NCBI GenBank assembly: GCA_014084085.1
Contig: NPFB01000021.1
Location: 124,001 to 188,000, forward strand
Reading direction: 5' to 3'
DNA: 64,000 nucleotides
Source: Hondaea fermentalgiana
Lineage: Eukaryota; Sar; Bigyra; Thraustochytrida; Thraustochytriidae
Part shown: positions 44,539-52,621 of the stretch, one piece after another
Position numbering within the stretch: position 1 is the first letter of the stretch
Layout of the letters: each line of letters begins with the position of its first letter
Position numbers and translations under genes: made by a program
The notes under the pieces: model-generated
Databases searched by the model: none
Told to the model about the DNA's origin: nothing
The model's input: the letters and a program-made list of their open reading frames with translations, nothing else

Positions 44539-46560
44539 ATGAGCTCCGCGTGGGAAAAGTACGTCGAGTTTTCGCTCAAGAGAGAGCGCTCCATCATCTT
44601 TAGCGCCGAGGAGCTCGATTGCATCGACCAGCTCAAGGCGTCGCTGCGCGAAGAAGGACGCGCCGAGTGCTGGGATGAGCTCCCGCACGATGACCGCCTC
44701 AACCTCATCCGCGGCTACTGGGACCGCGCAAAGCGTGTGCGCGACATGACCGACGCGGCCATTGAAATCTACGACTGGAGGAAAACGGAAAACATCGACA
44801 ACATCCTCCACTCGCGCATGCCCCTACACGATGAGTACCACGACTGCTGGCCCTCGTACATTGGCGGCGAAGACAAGTATGGCCACTGGATCGTTCTCGA
44901 TCGCGTTGAAGAACTCGAGGTCTCCGCCCTCAGCAAATACGATGAGGCCACCGTTCTCCAGTACCGCGCGCAGTCCCTCGAGGCCCTCGTTGCCATCCGC
45001 CACGAAATCTCGCACCGTTTGGGATATCGCATCGCCCAGTACATTTACGTCATGGACCTCAATGGACTTTCCATCAAAAAGCACTTTACTGCAAAGGTGC
45101 GCGCCATTCTCCAGCCCATCTTCAAGGTATCGGGTGACTTTTACCCCGACAGTCTCTGGAATCTTTTCATCGTCAATGCCCCCATGAGCTTTCGCATGAT
45201 TTGGCGCATTATCTCTCCTTGGATCGACCCCGTCGTCAAGGCCAAAATCCGCATCCTTGCCGGTCGCAGCGCCTACTTGCCGGCCATGACCAAGTCGGAC
45301 ATTCCCCTCGCCAGCATTCCCAAACAACTTGGCGGCGAAAGCGACACCATCTCGCTAAAAGAAGTCGTCGAGCGCATCATTGACGAACCCGACGTCAAGG
45401 ACCATGCGTTCACCTCCAACCCGTGCCCTGCCGATCCGGCCGCTGTCGCCGCTCACCGCAAGCAGCGCGAAGAGCTCGACCGTCGACCCAGTCTCCTGGG
45501 TCGCCTCTCCAAGGGACGCAATGTCAAGACCTTTCGCAAAAAGTCCAGTCTCTTTCCCTCTGATACCGGCGTCGACCTTAGCGTCGACGTGGGCGATGAG
45601 GTCTATAACGAGGACGAGGTCATCATGCAAGGCTGGCTCAACAAGCAGGGCAATGTAAACACCGCCTGGAGGCGTCGCTACTTTGTGCTCACGCCCACTG
45701 CGCTCTACTACTTTACCTCGATTCCCACTGCAGACTCGCACACCCCGCGCGGCAAAATCGAACTTCACATGATCGCCGAGGCGCGCCTGCACTCTGGTGA
45801 GGAGAATGCGGACGATGGGCTCATCGACATTCACACTCCGCATCGCGTCTATCAGCTCCGACTCGATGCTGCCGACATTGACGACGAACTCGATGTTGCC
45901 GCCTTCGCGCAGCGCTGGGTCCACGAAATCACGTCAGCCGCTGAGAACGATATTTGCGCCATTGACATTGAAGCCGTCAACGATAGGCATAACGAGAACC
46001 ACATTAGCGCCGGCTTCCTCTACAAGCGCGGCGCATTTAACCGTTCCTGGCGTCGTCGTTACTTTGTACTCACTTCTCATGCGCTCTACTACTACACTGA
46101 CCTCCCTACCAATGTCGGGGCCTTACTCAAGGGCCGCATTGACCTCTACAGGGTCACGGCCACTGACGTGACGGCCAAGTCCGGCACTGGTTTCTTTGTG
46201 CAAATGCCCGGTCGCATCTACTATCTTCGTGCCGACACCGAGGAGTTGGCCGACGAGTGGCTCACAACTATCTCTGCCACCGTGGAAAGCGAGCAAGAGG
46301 CCGTGGCTTCACGTGGTGCCGACGAGGAGGATCAGGGTGAAGTCCCCATGGTTCGCAACGTCGACGAGGAAGCGCAGGATACCTTTGGCCGCACCAACTC
46401 GACCATGATCTTTGGTCTCACAAGTCTTGCGAGCGACTTTCTCTCCGTGGCCGCAGACATGGGCATCTTGCGCAAAGACAGCGAGGGCGAGGCCCCGGAC
46501 GAAGAGACGATGCTGCAGGACGTACGGAAACGTGTCTTGCAAATGTTCAAGCTCTTCTGA
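44539..46560 (+). CDS. Sec14-like CRAL-TRIO protein with two PH domains
   Basis: 673 residues from the ATG at 44539 (MSSAWEKYVEF). The first ~75 residues are a helical CRAL-TRIO N-domain. The lipid-binding CRAL-TRIO domain follows at about 85-255, with GHWIVLDRVEE, YIYVMDLNGLSIKKHF, YPDSLWNLFIVNAPMSF and SPWIDPVVKAKIRIL, all hallmark Sec14 segments. A Lys/Arg-rich linker leads to PH1 (about 363-478, GWLNKQGNVNTAWRRRYFVL) and PH2 (about 490-585, GFLYKRGAFNRSWRRRYFVL); both end with a conserved Trp helix. Expected role: binding or exchange of a phospholipid or other hydrophobic ligand at phosphoinositide membranes. The two PH domains share the RRRYFVLT(x)HALYYYT core and probably arose by duplication. 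The open frame upstream to 43768 is rejected as low complexity. Confidence 0.92.
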   Translation: MSSAWEKYVEFSLKRERSIIFSAEELDCIDQLKASLREEGRAECWDELPHDDRLNLIRGYWDRAKRVRDMTDAAIEIYDWRKTENIDNILHSRMPLHDEYHDCWPSYIGGEDKYGHWIVLDRVEELEVSALSKYDEATVLQYRAQSLEALVAIRHEISHRLGYRIAQYIYVMDLNGLSIKKHFTAKVRAILQPIFKVSGDFYPDSLWNLFIVNAPMSFRMIWRIISPWIDPVVKAKIRILAGRSAYLPAMTKSDIPLASIPKQLGGESDTISLKEVVERIIDEPDVKDHAFTSNPCPADPAAVAAHRKQREELDRRPSLLGRLSKGRNVKTFRKKSSLFPSDTGVDLSVDVGDEVYNEDEVIMQGWLNKQGNVNTAWRRRYFVLTPTALYYFTSIPTADSHTPRGKIELHMIAEARLHSGEENADDGLIDIHTPHRVYQLRLDAADIDDELDVAAFAQRWVHEITSAAENDICAIDIEAVNDRHNENHISAGFLYKRGAFNRSWRRRYFVLTSHALYYYTDLPTNVGALLKGRIDLYRVTATDVTAKSGTGFFVQMPGRIYYLRADTEELADEWLTTISATVESEQEAVASRGADEEDQGEVPMVRNVDEEAQDTFGRTNSTMIFGLTSLASDFLSVAADMGILRKDSEGEAPDEETMLQDVRKRVLQMFKLF

Positions 46561-46989
46561 AGACACACGCGCACACACATAAATAACCAAAAAAAGAAGA
46601 GAAGAAGAAACACATAAAGAGAGAGAGAGAGAGACAAAGCATTACCGTTTCCATCAAGCATGAACTGCGCCACCTGACCTTAGCGCCGCCACGTAGTTTT
46701 TCGATTTTTAAAATCACAAGACATTTGACCAACAAGTATCATATTTGAGAGCAAGCCAGAGGCGGACGGCGATACAGGATCTCAGCACTCACATTGATCT
46801 CGAAACGCTGCTGTCAAAGGCGTTGAAAGTCTAAACGCAAACATTTATGAAAGAAAACATGAGATGATCATCATCACCTTTGTCTCAAAGAACGGAACCT
46901 TCGTTTACCCCTTTCTAAAAAGATCGCTCGCATCCATCACGTTCTCGATTTAAAAAAAAAAAGCATTGCTCTCAGCTCACGACTCGGAA
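46561..46989. other. Convergent intergenic spacer
   Basis: 3' flanks of the Sec14/PH gene and NAA30. Contains (AC)n-like ACACACGCGCACACACA and a (GA)n run at about 46617-46634, plus A-rich patches; nothing else recognised. Confidence 0.5.
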
Positions 46990-47808
46990 TCAAGTCTGAG
47001 CACCAGCACCAGCACTTGGCCGGCTAGCGGCAAGTACCGCGGCCGCCTCCTCTTGCTGCTTGCGCGCCGCGACGACATCACTGCAGTCGCTGACGTCCTT
47101 GAGCCAAAGTTTGAGGCGAAAGGCGTCTACCCCGTTTAAATAGTACTTGCACAGCCGCTTATCCCGATAAAAGCCGAGATTCTCGTACAAGCGCATCGCT
47201 GCCTTGTTCGTGATCTCCGTCTCGAGCACAGCCTCGTCGCATCCAATGGCGACCATCTCCCGGATCGCCAACGTTACGAGCGATGAGCCAATTCTTTTTC
47301 TTCGCAGTGTCGTGTCGACCGCTAACATGGCAATGTACCCACGATACCGCTGCCGACGGGAATGATCGGCCTTGCACACAATGACGCCGACCATCTTGTC
47401 CTCTTGGTCCTCGTCATACGCAATAATGCATAACTTGGGCCAGCCCCGGATAAAGTATCTGTACGTGTAAATCGAGTACGGCTCGCTAAGATCTTTGTCG
47501 ATCATTGCGATGATGCTCCCCAGCTCCGACTCGTCCTGTATCATCGCGCCGGGGACCGAAACGAAAGAAAAGACGTCCGTCTGTCAGTCTCGCAAATTGC
47601 CACAAACATCGCAATGAACTTGCTTCTTTCTCTTGCGCTCCATAAAAACCAAAGGCTGCCAAAGAGAATCACTCACCTTAAAGTAGTCATACCGGATGGA
47701 CCCCCTGCGCCCCACGGTGCGCGGCCCGTCGTCCGCGCGCGCGGGCTCGGGCCCCAGCGCCACGGTCTTGGTCGCGGCCGCCATGGGCTCGCTCGCCGTC
47801 GCCGCCAT
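46990..47808 (-). CDS. NAA30: NatC N-terminal acetyltransferase catalytic subunit (two exons)
   Basis: Exon 1 is 47677-47808 and exon 2 is 46990-47535; the 141-bp intron begins GTGAGT and ends ACAG, phase 0, giving 225 residues. The spliced junction reads [17 protein letters not shown], in line with the family's YxxESEL entry. Family signatures are [14 protein letters not shown] (about 60-72), [30 protein letters not shown] and [16 protein letters not shown], all characteristic of Naa30/Mak3. This GNAT enzyme acetylates nascent Met-Leu/Ile/Phe/Trp N termini at the ribosome. The acetyl-CoA P-loop reads RRKRIGSS where the usual motif is R/QxxGxG/A, so the first glycine is replaced by arginine; this deserves checking but need not abolish activity. 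The ATG at 47544 lies inside the intron and is not a start. It is divergent from the REEP gene. Confidence 0.93.
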
Positions 47809-48407
47809 GACGACCCCAAAGCCCGCCTACCCACACGCGCCAAGCAAGTCGGGAACCTCGAGGTCCGCGACGGCCCGGTGCGAGCGCGCAGAGCCCAGCC
47901 GCGCCCAGCCGAGCCGAGCGGAGCGATCGCGTTTGGAGATTTGGAGACGAGGTGATCGATTGATCGATCGATTGCTCGTTCGACATGATTATATATATGG
48001 CCGCGGCCGCGCCGGGAAATCTGGCTGGGGCTCGCTGCGAGTTTAGTTTCGCCGGCATTGGGACGGCCTCCTATACCTGCCGGGGAGGCCAGATCAAGGC
48101 GCGGCAGGACTCACAGAGTGCCCTCGCCGGCAAGCAGGCAAGCAAACGAGCTTCTTTCCTTCTTTTTATTCCTTTTTGTTTTCATTCTTTCTTTTCTTTT
48201 CTTTCTTTCTTTTCTTTCTGTCCTCGAAGGCGAACTCGGCAGAGTCCGCGCGCGGCTGCAGATCGCAAGCGCGCCGAGGCCGCGGGACGACTGCGCACGT
48301 GCGGCTGGAGAACGCAGACCTCGCCCCCGCCGGTGTGCGAGACAGAGGGATTCGCAGCAAGGCCGGCACCGAAGGAAAGCCGCGCCAGCGCGCACCCGTC
48401 CGGGACC
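47809..48407. promoter_or_regulatory. Divergent promoter region NAA30 / REEP
   Basis: About 600 bp between two head-to-head start codons. A TATA-like TTATATATAT lies at 47989-47998 next to a GATCGATTGATCGATCGATT run (47953-47972) and a GC-rich GGCCGCGGCCGCG palindrome at about 47999-48011. A TTTCTTTTC pyrimidine tract at about 48150-48220 is nearer the REEP start. Which gene the TATA-like element serves is unclear. Confidence 0.4.
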
Positions 48408-48454
48408 ATGAGCGTCGAAGGTAGGTAGCACGCATACGCGGCCGGCGGCGGCGC

Positions 48455-48485
<31 letters not shown>

Positions 48486-49442
48486 ATTGCTGCGAACGTC
48501 GCAAGAGGCGATACGAGCAGGGAGAGAGACGAGTACGCAAGCCAAGCTTGGACAACGAAAAAGACCTTGAGAGTGATCAATCTTGCACTTGATTGTGATG
48601 GCGGTCAAGCCCGTTACAATCGCGTACTTTCTTGCCCCGTTTGCTGTGGCGATCAATCAGCCAGCGATGAAAATCTAGAGAAGCGTAGCGCGCAGTCATG
48701 GGAACAAGACGAAAGAGACTAACAGACGTTGAAACTTCGTCCTTCATACAGGTAAAACCGCAGAGCCTTCTACGATGACAAAAATGTCAGAGGCGACTGC
48801 TGATCTCGAGAGGGACCTCGAGGATTTTGGTACGTCGCGAACAATACCGAACTCCATATTCTTTGACCCGATGACTCACTCTCTTCCACACGCGCATCCA
48901 CGCTCGATGTCTCACTCTCACGTTTCATGGTTCTGACGTTTCCAGCATGGCTGCGAGCGGTTGAGGAGAAAACGATGATCCCCAAAACTGTCATCGCCTC
49001 GGTGCTCGGCCTCACCAGCTTCGTAATCATGTATGTCGTCGCTGGTCCTGGACTTTTGTGCAACCTTGTCGGCTTCGTCTACCCGGCATATGCCTCGTTC
49101 AAGGCGATTGAGACAGAACAAAAGGATGATGATACCCAATGGCTCACGTATTGGGTTGTCTATGCCGTTTTCAACCTCGTAGAGACCTTTGCGGGAATCA
49201 TCCTCTTTTGGTTCCCCTTTTACTACTCTTTCAAGTTTGGCTTCCTCATTTGGCTTTTTCTCCCCAACGTACGCGGAGCTCAGTATCTGTACTCAAACTT
49301 TATCCTACCCATGTTTCTCCAGCAGGAAAAGCGCTTTGGTGAGGCCATGGAGCGTCTTGCATCGGGTAACGACTTTGATGAGCTCGATGCCGAGGATGAC
49401 GACGAAGACGAGGACTCCTACGAAGGCAAAAAGACGCGTTAA
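48408..49442 (+). CDS. REEP/Yop1/HVA22 (TB2/DP1) ER-shaping protein (three exons)
   Basis: Exons 48408-48420, 48752-48829 and 48946-49442 join in frame into 195 residues. The introns are 331 bp (GTAGGT...ACAG) and 116 bp (GTACGT...CCAG, with CTGAC 10 bases upstream as a possible branch site). The first coding exon is only 13 nt (MSVE plus one base). The protein has the TB2/DP1/HVA22 layout: paired hydrophobic hairpins at about 45-80 (GPGLLCNLVGFVYPAYASFKAIE is the family signature region) and 96-137, then an amphipathic stretch, and an acidic tail ending in DEDEDSYEGKKTR. These proteins insert as wedges to bend tubular ER membranes. Starting at the ATG at 48927 would translate intron sequence, so the spliced model is better. 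The first intron holds a CTG repeat. Confidence 0.9.
48459..48492. repeat. CTG/GCT triplet repeat in intron 1
   Basis: About ten GCT/CTG triplets with one ATT interruption, inside the first intron of the REEP gene. Confidence 0.85.
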
Positions 49443-49882
49443 AAATATCTTTGCCAAAGCTGAATTGAAACTAAAGAATTCTATTCCGAGCTGTTTTACT
49501 TCCGTACGCACATTGCCATCGTGTTCTTGGGCAAGCATTGTTACTACAGAGACTCGAAGCAATATCAACCGGTCAATGTAGCTCGCTGCTTTTCTGCAAC
49601 AGTTCATGTTTTCCCTGCTTTTAAGGCATTCATTCATGTTTTTCTACAACTATTCATTCAATACAGGAATTATTTTGGGCAAAGGACGGTAACTTCAGAC
49701 GCCTTGGGTAGTCTTCTGGTTGACCGTCACAAATTTAACCTTGAGTAGGCCAAAGACTATACACCTTTTCCAGTATCGGTCTTGGTGAGAAAAGAAGAAA
49801 AGAAAAACAAAAGAAACAAAAAAGAATCACGAAACGAGGCTTTCGTAGATGCAGATCCGAAAGAAAACCTACGACAAAAGAA
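49443..49882. other. Intergenic spacer REEP / PsuG-PsuK
   Basis: A/T-richer than its neighbours, with an A-rich stretch (AAAAGAAGAAAAGAAAAAC) at about 49790-49815 just before the next start. No gene or clear element seen. Confidence 0.5.
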
Positions 49883-52335
49883 ATGCTCGCGCGGGGCGCT
49901 AGGCTTGGGGCTCACGGCGCGCTCTGGCGAAGCGCGAGTGCGGGCGCGGGTAGAGCCGCCGGCAGCACAGCGCCATGCGGACCCGCCTCCGCGCTGGCCG
50001 TCTTCGGCTGGGACGGCCCAACCGCCGCGTCCGGGGCTGCACAACAGAGCAGGCCTGGTGGTGTCCCGCGCCAACAACGACGCGGTCTGTACATGAATAA
50101 CGGCGAGATCAAGCTCAGCGCCGAGGTCGAAAGGGCTCTTCATGCAGGAACCCCCGTCGTGGCGCTCGAGTCGACCATCATCGCGCACGGCATGCCGTAC
50201 CCCCAAAACCTTCAGTGTGCGCTCGAGGTCGAGGCCATCGTCTACGAGAATGGCGCGACTCCAGCTACAGTGGCCGTCATTGACGGCGTACCCTGCGTCG
50301 GCCTGGATCGGGAAGACCTCGAAAAGCTCGCCACACTTCCTCCCGAGCAAGTCCGCAAATGCTCACGTCGCGATCTTCCCGTGAGCATCGCGCTCGGCGA
50401 GTGTGCTGCCACCACGGTTGCTTCAACCATGATCCTCGCCAAGCAAGCAAACGTTCAAGTCTTTGTCACGGGAGGCATTGGCGGTGTAAGTTCTCTCTTG
50501 TTGACTTTCTTGCCCTCTGCTGCGCTTGAAGCGTCCGTCCAACCCAAAACCAACCCAATCCTCCCATCGCACCACGACTTGCTTGCATTTTTGCAGATTT
50601 GCATGCACGTCATATCCGATTCGGACTGCCATGAATGCTGACGTTCTCTCCCCCCCCCCCCCCCCCCCCTTGCTCGCTCGTTCTCTCGCTCTCTTTCTTT
50701 TACCATGTCTTTCATTGTGAACAGGTGCATCGCGGCGCGTACGATGGCGAGGACCCTTCCCTGGATGTAAGTGCAGACCTCGTCGAGCTCGGCCAGACCA
50801 ACATGGCCGTTGTGTGCGCAGGTGTCAAGTCGATCCTCGACATCGGCCGCACGCTCGAGTTTCTCGAAACGCAGGGCGTCACTGTCGTCACCTACGGCCA
50901 GGACAAGTTCCCGGCCTTCCTTACCGCATCCTCGGATTGGGATTCGCCCATCCGCCTTGATGACACCCAGGAAATCGCCTCTGTCATTCATGCCAGCAAC
51001 AATGTTGTCGGGTTGCAAAGCGGATCTCTCATTGCTGTTCCCAATCCGGAGCCTCTTGATCAAGCAGTGCACGACGAGGCCTTGGCTCAGGTCCTTCAAG
51101 AGGCCGCCGATGCGAAAATCACTGGAAAGGCGCTCACACCTTTTCTCCTCAAACGACTCAATGAAGTCACCCAAGGGTCATCCCTCGAAGCCAACGTTGC
51201 GCTTGTGAAAAACAACGCGCGTATCGGCGCAGAAATTGCCGTCAAACTCAACTCTCTCCGACGCAAAGCAATCTCAATGCCTTCGCGCAAGCACGAAGCA
51301 AGCGGCCGCGTACAGCACTTGCTCGTTGTTGGCGGCGCCGCCATTGACATCCACGCCTTCCCGCGCGAAGGTCCCTTCTTCCATACCTCGAACCCAGGGA
51401 AAATCCGGGAAGAGTTTGGCGGTGTCGGGCGCAACATTGCCGAATGCATCGCCAACCTTGAGCAAGCTCGCTACACGAGCGACCCTTCCGGCGACGTGCT
51501 CCACACAGGCCTCATGACAGCCATCGGGCAAGACAACCGCGGTCGGAGCATCCTGGAACACTGCGCAGAGTGCGACATCGATACGTCCATGGTCCAAGCC
51601 TTTAGCGAAGACGCCACTTCGACGTACTGCAGCATTGCTGATGCTTCGGGTGATCTTTTAGTGTCCATTGCCGACATGGACGTTTTTGACCACCTTTCGT
51701 CCTTTCAGCCAGACGCACAATTTGACAAGTATGACTTTTTCGTCATTGATGCAAACATGCCCCCAGGTCTCATCGAACGTCTTTGTGAACGAGCAGAGCT
51801 CCGCCAGATCCCAGTTCTCTTTGAGACTGTATCCATGACCAAAGGAACACGAGCCATCCCGGTACTCAACAAACTCACCATCATCACCCCCAACCGTGAT
51901 GAGGTCACGGCTCTCGCCGAAGAGATCGCAGGTGACAAGCGCTACGCGGGTGGCTCAATTCAAGAGGATGCGCGTCTTGTCGCGCAGAGCATGCATACGC
52001 CCGGTGGCCCACCAAAGTTTGTCCTCGTCACCCTGGGCGAAGACGGCCTCTTGGAAGTGCGCTGCGACCCGGACGGCGAGGTCCACGAAGTCACGCACCC
52101 TGCGCGCCACGTTGCCATCGACATGATCAAGTCCAGCAACGGCGCTGGAGACACCTTTGCGGGGTCGCTGGCGTGGAGCCTTCTTGCTCGCCAAAGCACC
52201 AAGAGAGGAATCCGAGCCGAGCTCGAGGAAAACATGGCTTTTCACATCTCTTTTGCCATGGATGCTGCATCACTCGCCCTGCAAACGCCGATGGCCGTCC
52301 CAGAAGATTTTTCATCGCTGCCGCTCAGCACATGA
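49883..52335 (+). CDS. Bifunctional pseudouridine-5'-phosphate glycosidase / pseudouridine kinase (two exons)
   Basis: Exon 1 is 49883-50485 and exon 2 is 50725-52335; the 239-bp intron begins GTAAGT and ends ACAG, phase 0, giving 737 residues. Splicing restores TGGIGG|VHRGAYDG in the middle of the glycosidase. The PsuG domain (about 72-395) shows VVALESTIIAHGMP with the catalytic-type Glu96 and VVCAGVKSILD with the Schiff-base-type Lys236; it splits pseudouridine 5'-phosphate into uracil and ribose 5-phosphate. The PfkB-family kinase (about 398-735) starts VVGGAAIDIHAFP and has FGGVGRNIAE, TPNRDEV and the C-terminal signature NGAGDTFAGSLAW with catalytic Asp677; it makes the phosphate substrate from pseudouridine. 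The N-terminal ~70 residues are Arg/Gly/Ala-rich with few acids, possibly a mitochondrial presequence; no SKL-type peroxisomal tail is seen. Together the two halves salvage pseudouridine from RNA turnover. Confidence 0.93.
50649..50670. repeat. Poly-C run in intron
   Basis: About 20 consecutive C residues in the intron of the PsuG-PsuK gene, followed by CTTGCTCGCT. Sequencing or assembly length here may be unreliable. Confidence 0.85.
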
Positions 52336-52621
52336 TGAGAGAGAAACAGTGCCGTCAAGAGTTCCTCCGCAAAGAAGAGAAGTCGTGCCCGTCTGTCACG
52401 CCCATCTTTCAACATGTAGAGGCTGGGCAAATGGCTTGCTTTGTTTCAAGGCTGGAAGGCTGCATGCTGCTGCTTTGAACTGAAGTCGACCTAGTTTGTT
52501 TCCTCTTTCCTTCTCAGTTTAATTTTAATCAACTCTCATCCAAGTGAGCTTTCTGCTCATCTGTGATAGTGTTTCGCAGGAAAACAAGAAGAAAAAAGAA
52601 AGATTAAACAGATTACGGCAT
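52336..52621. other. Convergent intergenic spacer
   Basis: 3' flanks of the PsuG-PsuK gene and the CBS-TPR gene; A/T-rich near 52500-52615. No further element recognised. Confidence 0.5.
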
